NCBI GenBank assembly: GCA_030704615.1
Contig: CM060732.1
Span: 34,949,053-35,013,052, forward strand
Origin: Takakia lepidozioides
Lineage: Eukaryota; Streptophyta; Takakiopsida; Takakiales; Takakiaceae
DNA: 64,000 nt
Direction: 5' to 3'
Shown: positions 10,530-22,074 of the stretch, one piece after another
How positions within the stretch are numbered: position 1 is the stretch's first letter
Layout of the letters: each line of letters starts with the position of its first letter
Notes under the pieces: model-generated
The model's input: only the letters and a program-made list of their open reading frames with translations
The model's database searches: none
Told to the model about the DNA's origin: nothing
Program-made: the position numbers and the translations under genes

Positions 10530-11670
10530 ATGGTTGAGCACGGTCTTGGCTCTAGAGAGTGCCGGAGCATTGGCAGCTCTTTTGTAGCTAGGTATCAGCC
10601 AAGGAAGGCAGGGATATATGGCATCCCCGAGAAGGATAGGTGGGATAGTCTGGCCATTGTCCAAAATAACGCTTTCTCCCCGCAATATAGTTCCTTGAGA
10701 AGCCGGATAGAAGAGTGGGGAGTTGCGCAACACTCTCGAGTCATTCATACTTCCCGGCTCCCCAACATAAATATCTACAAATTTTGCATCAGGATTGACA
10801 ACACCCTGCAACACCATTGAGTAGTATCCAAGTCTATTGCGATAGTCGAGTTTGATATTGTTTGCAGGGGCTTGAATCCTGATTTGCGTACAATCGATTA
10901 CACCCACTACATTTGGAATTCCAGATCTACGTTCATTTTCAAGCATGGATGTCTTTAGGGTATCACCAGCCTCCCATCAAAGGTGGTGACCTAACACAAA
11001 CACAATAGCAGGTACAACTTGACATAAGAGCTCATATAGTGTCGTTGCACCAATTCCAAATGTTTCTGTCATTTCAGCGGTAGTTGCTGCCCATATCAAT
11101 TTGTACAGTACAGCCCCGACCCGCATGGGAACAGATAAGGCTTTGCGATAGTTAGTGTCTTGCATAGAAATGCAAGGAGCAAGAACATTGCAAAGCCAGT
11201 TGAAGGTCCCTGAACTCATTTTCATGATCATGAGCCATCGAGCATCATCATACTCCAAGAGAAATTCCTGAAACCATGCTCGTGACCTATGCTTCACCCA
11301 CATCCCAGATGAAATACAACCTCTAGGCTTGCAAAACTTGATAATAAAAAGAGTGTCAAGCGCTGACGCCATTGCCGGATGCATTGGTCAAGGCTATCAT
11401 CTTCGTCCACATCCATGCCATGGACCTGGGAAAGTGACACATCCACATGCAAACTTGGTGTCTTGGACCCTAACCCAAAGAGCTCTGGAAACTGATCCAT
11501 TATGTATTGCATGAGGACGAGAATCTCAGCAAATGCTAAGAAGACATCCTTGTCCATCATGGGTTCCATCCTGTGAGTTAGCCCCCCACCTGTTGCTTGA
11601 AAAATAAAATATGACAACCTTCTCGTCCCAGAACAACGGTTGCTCTCCACATTCCTGTTTCCCAACACAA
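10530..11670 (-). pseudogene. PIF/Harbinger-type transposase, truncated and frameshifted
   Basis: A DDE-superfamily nuclease of PIF/Harbinger elements. The N-terminal part (11294-11668) and the middle (10977-11384) are in different frames; the middle holds the family's helical region (W..FLLEYDDARWLMIMKMS, then MRVGAVLYKLIWAATTAEM and FGIGATTLYEL). The nuclease part (10530-10946) shows the first Asp in GVIDCTQIRI, the second in GEPGSMNDSRVLRNS and LLGDAIYPCLPWL further on. The final Glu block (normally ..ERAFG.LK) is lost at the CACTA-like end at 10529. It also lacks a partner Myb-like ORF nearby. Not functional. Confidence 0.8.
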
Positions 11671-11699
11671 AGCCAGTACCAACCCCATTTATGTCTTCT

Positions 11700-13370
11700 A
11701 GTAAAAGAAGCCTGAGACGGTGATTGACCCTTCACTCAGAGCTGCTTGATGGTAAATGCCATCAAATCTAAACTATTAGACATGGATAGAGAAGTGGCTC
11801 ATGCTGGACTAATTAACCAACCCTCATATCCCAACTTATCCAGAACAGTTGGGGTAAGACTGGAATCAGCGTGCTCCAATTGATTTCAAGAGGCAATGAT
11901 CCAAAGATGTAAGGTACACCAAGATCATTGACTCTGATTCTTGAAGCAAGATAGACCTATCAAACAGGCCAAGCCACGCCAGAGAAGGGAAGAATTGAAC
12001 TGGGCCAAAGCCCAGCTCAGATCTTCACAGTAGTTAGATGTACAACTGGGATTGAAGAACTACCTGAAGTGCTCCCCCACTAAGCTCATACTAAGAGTAG
12101 CTACTTTTTTTTGTACGTAAACCCAGCTTGAAAAAAGGGAATCCATTGTCCGGCATGTGGAAGTAATGAAGCTCGAGACCAAGCCAAAACTATGACAATC
12201 CTTAGGTTTGAGTTCTGAAGGGAATACCTACATCAAATTGTTGCCATGAATTTAGAGCTCACTAAAGCAAATCTGGAGGGGAGAACCGGCTGCGTACATC
12301 ACTCCCACAATGGAAACTAATCTTCCCAACTGTAGTGGCACCCAATCTGCTCACTTCCCTTCCCCGTCGACTATCTAGTATTTGTAATCCATCCAAACCA
12401 ACCATCAGGTCTGAAAATGCAAGCATGCACACAAGGAAAAATGGCATGTGTAATGTGTCATCTCTCTTTTTGTCTACCTCCTCTTGTCACCACCAGGCTA
12501 CAGAAAACGTCATCTGATGAGTACATCATCATGCGGGACCTCCTATGGACATAAAAAATATCTTCCTTTTCGTCTTTCAAGTGCGTGCACTCCATTCCTC
12601 AGACATAACTAGTCTTTATGTCCATCCTTGAAACTAAATATGTTTCATTTCTGTTATTCTAGGAAACAATCTGTCTCCATGTTGCAGTGAAGGTTGGGTG
12701 CATCTAATCAGATTCACAACAATCACTTGAAGAACCAAGACTATGCCCTTCCTGGACCTCTTCAGCTTTCTGGGCTCCCTCTGTGGGGCCGGAATCCGCG
12801 CGAGCAGTCGGGGCATCACATAGACCTTTGCACCAGACCAGACGTACCTTCACAGACCCTGTGAATACAATGCAGTGTCTGAGTTGCAGCGATGTTGTGC
12901 CTATGGCATTGGCTCGAAGCTACGTGCATCCCGCAGCGCCTGCACCAGTGGAGAACATGGTTTCAAGCGATGAAGTGGCCTCTGTCACCCTTCCAGCCCA
13001 AGTGGCTCCTCAGCTGGAGCTACCAAAACCTGATCCAGTAGTGCAGCAAAGCCTCCAGTAATGTGCTCTTGGCCCGAATGTGCTCCTGTCTCGAATGTGC
13101 TCCTGTCTCGTCCTGTTGTCCTCGTTGCTCCTTTGGCTATGGCATAAAGGTGACAAGATGGCGAGGGAAAATGGCGAGAGGAAGTCGGGCAGGGGCAGGC
13201 GAATGCGTGTTTTAAATCAACATTATGCACTAAAACATGTTAAGCTAAAACTTTGGTGCGGCAGGGATAGTGCTAGTTGGAGTAGCGGCTACGAAAACGG
13301 GCCTGCTAAGCCATTAGCAAGTATTCTACGCTAGCAGCCCGGTGCGGCGGGGGCCTTATTAATAAAAAAT
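11700..13370. other. Unassigned low-copy-looking stretch
   Basis: There are short ORFs (for example 12783-13061 plus, with a Pro/Val-rich tail) but no recognised motif. From 13210 to 13345 a GTGCGGC...GTGCGGCG block flanks AGTAGCGGCTACG, possibly a repeat edge. No RNA gene was recognised. Confidence 0.3.
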
Positions 13371-14345
13371 GGAATATTATTAGGCATATTCGTTTTTATT
13401 ATTTAGGCACCTCAACTAGGTAATTTCCAAACATTAGGCATGTATTACAGTCGACCCTGGATAAATGTTACCTTCTTTTATGTTATGTCACCCTTAATGT
13501 CATGAAATCTTTGCTCTGTAAAAATTTACACTTGAAAATGGCATGACAAGCATTATTTGATATGTGTTATGAAAATAGGCTCTCCTCTTTGTTGGCACAC
13601 CTCCATAGCTGTTAGATATTATGCTGAGCCTTAATATAGTTGGTGATCCTCACCTCAACATTTTCTCAGATTCAGAAGATTCATATGAATAGGTGATGAT
13701 CTTATGAGGATGTAGTTGCATCAACGCAGGACCTTTTGGAAGTTGTGTGGACATAAAATTTTAAATTGTAGCATATTTGGACATTTTGGTATTTTTCACA
13801 ATTTTCAAGCAATTAGGCACTTCTCAGGAATTTTTTCCAAGTTTTAACCACATTTTCCAGAAAATGTTCAAAATTTAATTAGGCGCTTGATTTTGAATTA
13901 ATTATTGCCTAACAAAGCTAGATAAGTACCGTGTGCCCCATTTATAGCAAACCAAGACCTTAACAAATAACCCAAACCCTCTTCTCATTCTGTCTTCTCA
14001 ATTTACTGGTCATTACAAGAGATCACTACTTTCAATCCATCATTTTCTGCCATGCAGACTACAAGTCACTATCTACATCACCTCCCTAAGTCACACTACT
14101 TTGCATGTTACCCAGCAGTTAAATTGTAGGACCACGTTTATAGTCAACAGTTGGCTTGAAAATATGTACAGGTATTAAAGCGATAACCTCTAGCAGGCAG
14201 CCAAATGCAAAATTCCATAACGCCTCAATTTCCAACCAATCCCAGAACTGAAGTGACTGATATTGTACGCAAATTAGTGAAACTAACGTAACATTGTGAT
14301 AGTAAAATCTTGCCTAAGAGCCAACATAGGATTTCATCATGCTAC
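13370..14345. other. AT-rich non-coding stretch with ATTAGGC words
   Basis: ATTAGGCA or ATTAGGCG occurs repeatedly (13378-13445, 13808, 13876) in otherwise AT-rich DNA. There is no ORF of note. It may be eroded element sequence. Confidence 0.3.
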
Positions 14346-14349
14346 ATGT

Positions 14350-15112
14350 TACAAGGGTAGTTGCAGGCTACAATGGACCAAAAACTGCGTAACATGGCAG
14401 TTTCTGCAGTGACCTCCATTCATGGTACCTTTTATAGTAAAATCACAACTCGATATTTCATACAAGTTTATACGGTCTAAGATTTGTAACTACAGTAGAG
14501 ACATACTCCAATTTTTTAATTGTGAAAGGGATCATCTATGAAAGAGTCATGGACTCTTAAAGTTGAATCTTATGGACTGCAGTGTTACACATGAAAAACC
14601 ATATGGACTAAAAAAAACATCATATACACCTAAGTAATAGCAAAAAGGAAAACCCTTTAGAGGTGCCATTTTTGAAAACTACCCAAATGCACTTTTATAT
14701 GGATTAAAAACATCAAGGAATGAGAGGTATGGATTAATTTATACTAAACATTGGGCCAACCTGGGCCTATTTTTCCTAATGTACATCATCCTCATTTAGA
14801 GGCTTTTGGGATATCATTATTACTAAAAAGATGTAAAAACCCATAATCTAGAGGTGCCAAGTGATATATGGAAAAAATTAATAAAAAGTGGTTTTTTATT
14901 TTATTTTTCAGAATTAAATACTAAATTTCTAATAAAACAATTATAGCCTATTTGGGGTGGGATCTTTTACTGAAAGTGTTAAATATATCATATCTATCAT
15001 CTAAAATTAAATATATGAATAAATTCCCTCAATTTGAGGTACCTATATAAACTTTCATAGAGGACAAATCTGCCTCTTTTGGTCCACCGTACCCTGCAAC
15101 TGCCCACCATCA
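14350..15112. mobile_element. TIR element, copy 1 of a roughly 750-bp family
   Basis: The left end AGTTGCAGGCTACAATGGACC (14351 onward) is matched in inverse by the right end TGGTCCACCGTACCCTGCAACT. The interior matches the element at 19.57-20.30 kb: a conserved stretch on a shared AAAACC(C/T)ATAATCT block, a GGGGT.GGATCTTTTACT block and the same right end. No target duplication was recognised. It has no ORF, so it is a MITE-like non-autonomous element. Confidence 0.55.
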
Positions 15113-15224
15113 ACACCTTGGCACCACTCTGCGTCTTGAGTGGAGAGGAGGAGGCTAAAACAGAACACCCCACTAGAAGGAACAGAAGGAGAATTCCCTT
15201 GAGAGTAATCTACTCATCATAAAA

Positions 15225-15440
15225 TACCAAAGGGACATAACCCAGGAGACATAATCACGCTCCAAACTCTAGAAAACTTCATGAATTGAATGAAAGGATA
15301 CCAAGGGGGGGGGGACAACCCGGAAGACATAATCAACCCCTCCAGACTCTATAAAACTTCATGTCTTGAATGAAAGGATACCAAGGGGGGGAGAACAACC
15401 CGGAAGACATAATCAACCCCTCCAGACTTTAGAAAAATAG
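15225..15440. repeat. 79-bp direct repeat, about 2.5 units
   Basis: The block ACAACCCGGAAGACATAATC followed by AACCCCTCCAGACT occurs at about 15314 and 15393, with an earlier diverged copy at about 15240. Each is preceded by CTTGAATGAAAGGATACCAA and a short G-run. The short array is non-coding. Confidence 0.65.
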
Positions 15441-15694
15441 AGACGAACAAGCACCTCGCCCCATAGCGCTTGCAAGCTTATCGAAGGCATGGCGATGCTG
15501 CACACTGCAGTCTTCCTGAAGCAGACAACTGGGGTACCTCATCTGCTATAACACGTTGCAATGTGCAACAAGCATGTATCTCCTCTACTACTTCCGTCCA
15601 ATACCTACGGCGAGATGAGGCTCATTCGTTCCTTTATACATCTCTCTTTCTTCTTTTCTTGTTCGTTTCCTTTCTGATTTTTCCTTGCTACTGG

Positions 15695-16200
15695 AGAAAA
15701 AAAAAAAAAAACGTCGGCCAAGGCCGGCGTAACTAAGAGCCACTACGCTTTTGCGGCTACTGCCCCCCTCTGGGGGTGGGCCCTGTAAAAAAACGCGGGT
15801 ATCTAGGGGACACCAGTACCAGGGGATGGAGGTATCATGGGTACTCAAGGTACCCGGGGTACCTAAGGAGTGCAGAGGAGTCTAGGGTACCGGGGGGGGG
15901 GGGGGGGGGTCGAGTTGCCTCTTGTTCGTAATGATAGTTGTGAGAGAACGCAAGGCCGTGAGGTGTATTGCTTTAAAGCACTTGTGGATGGGAGATTTCG
16001 GGATATGGAAGTTATCGTGCAATGCTGCGATGCTAGCATTGTGGATACATCCTCGAGTGCCGGTTGTGATAACGGAGAGTGGGCCAGTGCTCCAGCCCCT
16101 GCAGCAGATAGCAAGAATAAGTGGTGCATACTTTTGTTGTTTTTCTAGGATGGAGGAGGTGGGATAGCGGTCGTGGTAGTATATGAATTCGAGAGAGATA
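15695..16200 (-). pseudogene. LINE 3' end, truncated second copy
   Basis: On the minus strand this repeats the last part of the adjacent LINE: SSILEKQQKYAPLILAICCR followed by GWSTGPLSVITTGTRG, compared with SSTLEKRQKYASLILAIRRR and GWATSPLTVIIVNTRG in the other copy. It then has the shared 3' UTR words CAGTAGCCGCA and GGCTCTTAGTTA, ending in a GGCC-based palindrome and a T-run at 15698-15712. It is severely 5'-truncated. Confidence 0.6.
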
Positions 16201-16204
16201 GAAG

Positions 16205-18036
16205 ACTTCGGCCGAAGCCGGCTTAACTAAGAGCCACTTCGCCATGCGGCTACTGCCTATTTTCAGGGGTGGGCCCTATGAGATGAACGGTACTGTCCAA
16301 GGACACCTAGAGACCTGCGAGGGGAATGCAAACGTGGAGTAAGAAGGGTACCACGTGGTACCCACGGGGACCCATGGAGAACCCCATGGGTACCCCGAGA
16401 CGCCCCGGGTACATAGGAAGCAAGACTAGGGGGGTTGGATTCAAGCTGTCGTTTGCTGGTATTGATAGCAGTAAGAGAACAGAGCGCTGTGAAGTTATGG
16501 CTTTAAAGCATTTATGGATAGAAAGTGATGGGAAGTTTAAAGTTGTTTTGGAGTGCGGAGATGCTAGCATTATAGATGCCCCCTCTGGTGTTGACAATGA
16601 TGACAGTAAGTGGGCTTGTGGCCCACCCCCGCCGGCGGATAGCAAGGATAAGTGAGGCATATTTTTGGCGTTTCTCAAGGGTGGAGGAGCTGGGGAAGTG
16701 GTCATGGCAGTAAGTAAACTCTATGACGTGTATGGTGAGGGCTTGGGATGGGATAGAGGGTGGTAGAGCGTTAACAGGAAGTCCCTGCACTAGTAGGATA
16801 TCCGGGCATAGTCTGGCAGGGCATGTGCAGGATGTGAGAGGCCGGCTATGTGAATTCGATAAAGTAGATGGTAATATGCGGGGATGGGGAGGTGGGCGGA
16901 AGGGTATTGATGGGTAGGCCATGTACGAGCAGGATGTCATGGCATAGTCTGGCAGGGCAGGAACAAGGGGGGCGTCGACAAGTGCATGGGAGTAACCATT
17001 GTGGAACAGTATGGTCAAGGGGCTTGCCTTGCTAGGTGCCTGTATGTATGAGTGAGAACCAGTGGGTTTCGGAGCGTTGCATAAGGAGTTTGTGGATGTG
17101 CCAGACTGCATGGTTATGACGGGTGATGTGTAGGCTATAGATGACCGGGTGCGTACATTGGCTGAGGACCGGAGATGCGGCCATGTGTCCCTAACCTGAT
17201 GGGTGTGTAAACATAGAGGACAGTATGGTGAGGGGAATAGACGTGGCCAGAAGACGTGTTTACGCTGGTGGCCCATATATTGATGCGTATCAGAATTTAA
17301 GTGTTTGTCTAATTTGTGCATTTGTCGCAACTTTGGAATGCCATAAATAGTTTGACAATTTATGATGTAGTATGGTGGATTGTGTCCATTTTATAATGTG
17401 GACTTTGGTGTGGCATAGATGTCACAGCTTGTAGATTGGCTTCCTTAGTGATGACGGTTATGAGGTTACGTACGGGTTTGGGAACAGGGGGGGTTGGGAT
17501 AGGGTGTACACGCCAGAATGGATGGGTATGCGCAATATGAATATGATCATTGGTAGGGTCAACAAAAGGCTGGAGAGCGCTAGTTTGTGCAAGAAGGTCA
17601 GCCTCTTTGTTACCAGCAATTCCGGTGTGTGAGGGGACTTTTAGAAAGTGGATGGGTTGGCCCAAGGATATTGCTAGTCTGGCTATGGCTGAAATAAGGT
17701 TGCGATCTAGGTGATGGTGATGTGAGGTGGGGCAAGAAAGATGATGATTACGGATAAGAAAAAGCGATGTAAGACTGTCCGTAAATATATAGTGTCGAGG
17801 GGAGAATGAAGATAATTGGAAGAGAGCTTCATAGCTGGCCATGAGCTCAGCCCAGAGTATGGTGGCAGGCCCGGGGAGTCTGGAGGCCATGCCTTGGTTT
17901 GTGGCAGCGTGATACACGCCGTACCCGGCGTTGGCTCTTGTGAGGGAGCCATCAGTATAGTGTGAGTGGGTCCCAGGGTATTTCATGGGCAAATGTTGGT
18001 GGTATGGCGGGGGAGTGTCCAGTGCGGGTAGAGGGG
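16205..18036 (-). pseudogene. LINE ORF2 C-terminal part with RNase H domain
   Basis: The minus-strand ORF from 18036 contains a complete RNase H1-type core: HYTDGSL (first Asp), WAELMASYEAL (Glu), IFTDSLTSL (Asp) and HTGIAGNKEADLL (His and last Asp). This domain removes the RNA strand during retrotransposon DNA synthesis. The ORF breaks near 17360 and continues in another frame (16512-17330) with a C-x2-C-x5-H zinc-like segment (CPLCLHTH) and the conserved C-terminal tail. The 3' end has the TTAAGCCGGCTTCGGCCGAAG stem. The 5' part (endonuclease, RT) is absent because CACTA sequence begins at 18037. Confidence 0.8.
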
Positions 18037-18800
18037 CACTACTACATTTTGGGGGGGGGGGGGGGGGGGGGGGGTTTAGCGATGCCTCAGCGACCTCCAA
18101 ACGCCACGCCTAGCGATGGAAATACACTACAGCGCCCGGGGCGCGCCGGGGACAAATTGCGACGTCGGGAATTCGCCGCCACGTCGCTCCCGGAACGTCG
18201 CAGATTAGCGACCTAAGGGAATTGCTAATCCCCCGGGTCCACCTAGCCACGACCAGTGACAGCGGAAAGACGCCGCCCCTCCGGGGCGTTGCAATATGGC
18301 GACTCCCAGGAGTCGCAACAAAGGGCAAGGAGGGGGGTCAATCCCTCCCCCTACGTCATGGGGTAGTCGCAAGGACGTCGCCCATTCCCAGAAATAGCCA
18401 CGCGTTGGCGTCGCCGGCACGTCGCAGCCGAGCGACGCCGGGAATTGCCATGACGTCGCCGCCATTTGGGGGCGTTGCTAGACCCCCATGGGTAGGGAGT
18501 TCTGTAGCGACGCCCGGGAATCGCACGGACGTCGCAGCCCCCGGGGGCTGTCGCTAGCTCCATGGGAGGGCACGTTCGTGTGCGACTCCCTGGAGTCGCA
18601 ACAACGTCGCAGCCCCTGCGTGGCGTCGCTACCTCCATGTTGGCATGGTTCTGTTGCGACGGCTGGGAATCGCAACAGCGTCGCTGGTCACACCGGCCGT
18701 CGCGCCGGCGTCGCTGGTGGGAGGGTAGCCAGCTGGTATTTGGGGTGGGTTTTGGGGTTTTTTTTCCGTTTGGGGGGGGGGGGGGGGGGGGGGGGTTTCT
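18037..18800. mobile_element. CACTA-family terminus with GCGACG subterminal repeats
   Basis: The terminus CACTACTACATTTT is followed by a run of 24 G (18051-18074). GCGACG, CGTCGC and GTCGCA words then occur in both orientations to about 18720, and a second long G-run follows (about 18772-18795). The element near 51352 starts CACTACTACGTTTAGGGGG and also has GCGACG/GTCGC words, so the two belong to one family. The junction interrupts the LINE on its left. The genes of both elements point toward this type of end. Confidence 0.7.
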
Positions 18801-18971
18801 TGGGGATTGGGGTGTGCCTCGTGCTTGCATGAAATGCATGCATTCTAATCTATAGGTTAGATTAGATTCCACATGTCCATTAAGGTTAGAATGAGGATCG
18901 AAATGGCAACTGAAGAAATATATACATAAAGCGAGTACTATCTTTACATGTCTCTAACTGGGAATCATCCC

Positions 18972-21915
18972 TCACTCCTCATCACCTGAGTCATAGGTGT
19001 ACTTGTCCGAGGAATGCAAGCTACGCTGGGCCTCCAATTTGGAGGATGATGAGGCCGAGTCCGAGATTACATCATCCTTCGAACCACCCCCTGCTACTGG
19101 CTCTCCCCCATCCGGCCGAGCCACTGAACTACCCATCCCCACCCCTACAGATATACTATCCTCCGTCAATTGTGGCGTCTTGGCCATTGAGGCTACAAGG
19201 ACCTTCCACCCCTGAGTCTTGCAAAAGTTGTGCTCGATGGCGGAGAGAGGCCTCTCAAACTTCTTTTTCTGCACATGACATACAAATGCAATGACAGGTC
19301 AGAATTCATAATGGAAGGGAGAAGCTAAAAAAGAAGAATGGGTATGACAAGAGAAAGAACACTTACGAATCGGGTGACAAAACTCTTACTTCCGCCGGGG
19401 CCTCACTTGTGTGTTGATTCCGCACACTTCTCGAAGCGGGCTGCAGTTGCCGCACGTCCCCTTGCGAAGATCTCCGCCTTCAGCTCTTCCCTCTCCCCTA
19501 CGATGAGAGCCTCCCAAGATATCTGTCCAGCCCCAACAAAAAACTATAAATGTTAATGAAGGGTGAATGCAGGGTTGACTGGACCAAAATGGACGTTACC
19601 GGCACAGTTTTAGATGACTGCAATTGATGGTGTCATCAATTTGAATCAACTCATTAAAACCAGCAAATATATATGTCATTGAATTCCTAGCTTCAATACG
19701 CACCCATAGCAACTCTCCAATCATTAATCCGATAAGAAATGACTCTGCTATGGACTTTTGAACACCGTCATTGTGTACCGCAGTGAATGGAATTACAATG
19801 GACTCAAGTTCTCATTATGTTCCATTAGTGAATTCCATTGAAATTTGGACTTAAGGTGTCCATTTTGGTCCACATCATAGGTATGGATTTGAAGTGGCAA
19901 AATCATTTGTCATTTGACTCATATGGACTAATATATGTAAAAACAATAGGCGTTTTTTGAAAAGTCCATAGCTCATCTTGTTTTTTGGATTTTGGGTGTC
20001 ATTTTTTTCTAGAGCTATAAAAACCTATAATCTTCAATGGCTAGGTGGCATATTGAATTTATTTTGTAAACTCTAAGTTTTAGTTTTTCATAATTTCTCT
20101 AAATAATAGACTAAAATATTTAATGAATTATATCTTTAATATTTGGGGTAGAACTCTTTACTAAATATGTTCAGTATACGATTATCTATCACTAAAATTT
20201 TTTTTTGGATAGTATCATCAACTTTTTGTTTTTTGGTCATGGACTTTCATGGAGCAGGATCTGCCGTTTTTGGTCCACTCAACCCTGCAACTGCCCTTAA
20301 CTCCATACCGCAATGAACATAAAAGACACCAATGACAAGTGAAGTGCGTCTTACCTTGGTTATTCCATGTGGCATGGTCGTTGGTTCGACCCCGCCTTTG
20401 AGTGCCTTGCAAATGGTTTGTCGCGCACGGTACCTCTTGTCCTTGAGGTTCTTTCCCACCAGCTCCAAGAGCTTCCCCTCATTCCACTCACCCAGAAATG
20501 TGCCCTCAAGTGCTTGTACGAATGCTTGCCTATGGCGATGTGATTGACGTGGTCAATCAATATGCCAAGGGAACCACCTCGCCGCCAAGTCGAAGGCTAC
20601 TTTTTTCATGGCCTCCCAATACTCACCAATGGGGTCACCGACCTTATTGGTCTCTAAGGGGGGCACCTTCATCTTTGGCAAATCAAGGTTGCGGGGACCC
20701 GAGGTCTTTACCTCGTCCACGCTCTGCTGAACTACCTCTCCCTTGTCTTTTGTTGCCCCGCTAATGCCCTCCACCGGCTGCACGCTCATCTGAACTAGCT
20801 CCCCCTGTCTTTTGTTCCCCCACTAGTGCCCTCCCCCGGCTGCACCTCTCTCCTTCTACGCCTCTTTCTCTTACGCTCCCTCTCTTGGGCCTGTCCTTTC
20901 CACTTCCCCTCCACTACTTCCCTACCCTCCTTGATGATTAGGGGAACCTCGAGGACACGACATCTTTTCCTTTTCCTCTTACCGTCCCCACGGGTAGGCA
21001 CCACCACTATCCCTGCTTTGTCGGTGGCAATCCCACTGCTTGCCACAAGCTTAGCCACGAATGCGCCAAGCTCCTGAACACAAAACCCACAAAATTATAA
21101 ACAAACCAGAAACAAAATGAAAGGCAAAGGAAAGAAAAAAATGTGAATGAAAGAGGCTCACCTTTGCGTCCATGACCTCAATGTTGCCCTCGGTCCCCGC
21201 TTGTGGTGCACCCCCCATAACGCCCTCTCGGAATAAGGGTGGAAGCCTATCCTATGCACCCAATAGGCTCGCAGGCGGCGCCCCAAAGTCCAGGGTCTTC
21301 TTCATTGACCGTTTAGGCGACGGACTTCGCAAGGGGCCCTCCATAGCCAGTGTCACCCTCTCCTCTTCCCCCTCCCTTTCCAGTGCCCCCTTATTTCCCT
21401 CTTCCCTCTTCTTGTCTTCCTCCCTCTTCCTTTCCTCCTCCTTCCACCTCATTGCGGCCTCCTTTGAAGCCTCCCTCTTCTCCCAAGGTGAGGAGGAACC
21501 CACCCCCTTTTGAGTCCCCCCCCTTATAGGCCCTCTTGGCTGCAGAAGAAGGGGAAAAGGCATTGGCGGTGGGGCTAAGATCAAGTTGCCCATACCTGGC
21601 GGCAGATTTGAGAATGCGCTTCCCCGCGTAAAAGTCAGGGCCCTCCATCAGCCTGTGGGGTGGCGTCCCAGCCTGAACATTGGGTGCACCACCCTCAAGT
21701 GGAGGCTCATCCCCAGCCTCAACCATCGAGGGCGTGGAGGCCTCGACGGCCTTACGGCTTGGTCCTCTCACATAGCCGCCTATAGGGCTAGTGAGTTTGG
21801 ACCAAGTGGACCGTGTCACACGGCCGTCAATGACGGGAGCGTTGTCAGGCTTCCCTACCTTAGCGGCAGGCGATTTCTGCTCCTTCGGCGGCGCCTTCTC
21901 CTTGTCCTTCGCCAT
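18972..21915 (-). CDS. Multi-exon element-associated protein of unknown function
   Basis: A chain of minus-strand open segments looks like one gene. The N-terminal exon (21915 to about 21390) starts MAKDKEKAPPKEQKSPAAK. A Lys/Arg-rich exon follows (21058-20795, nuclear-signal-like KRKRKR). The next segment (20789-20360) reads NLDLPKMKVPPL...IGEYWEAMKKVAFDLAA..ALEGTFLGEWNEGKLLELVG and is broken only by one in-frame TGA at 20553-20555. Further on are an exon at about 19535-19375 (EALIVGEREELKAEIFARG) and the last exon (19274-18972) with an acidic Ser-rich tail ending YTYDSGDEE. Splice sites are plausible but not all fixed. It lies inside a CACTA-type element, and a TIR element sits in one intron. 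I do not recognise a domain; a TnpA-like DNA-binding role is possible but unsupported. Confidence 0.45.
19566..20305. mobile_element. TIR element, copy 2, inside an intron
   Basis: The left end TGCAGGGTTGACTGGACC and the right end GGTCCACTCAACCCTGCA are inverse matches apart from one base. The interior is AT-rich, non-coding and homologous to 14350-15112. The element lies between two exons of the minus-strand gene, so removal with the intron would make it harmless. Confidence 0.6.
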
Positions 21916-22074
21916 ACTACCAGCTTATCCCTGCGCCCACAACACTACTACCGTGTGATTTCACATGCCAAAAACCAACAAGGCCTGACCCTCCCTCTTC
22001 CCCTCTCTCCCTCTCCCTCTATCTTTATGTCCTCCTCCATCTCTCCCTTCTCTCTCTGCTGATAAGCAAAAAAT

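Noticed and set aside
20360-20400. GGTTCGA box as part of a tRNA gene
   Set aside because: The word lies in a protein-coding-like exon, and no cloverleaf could be drawn around it.
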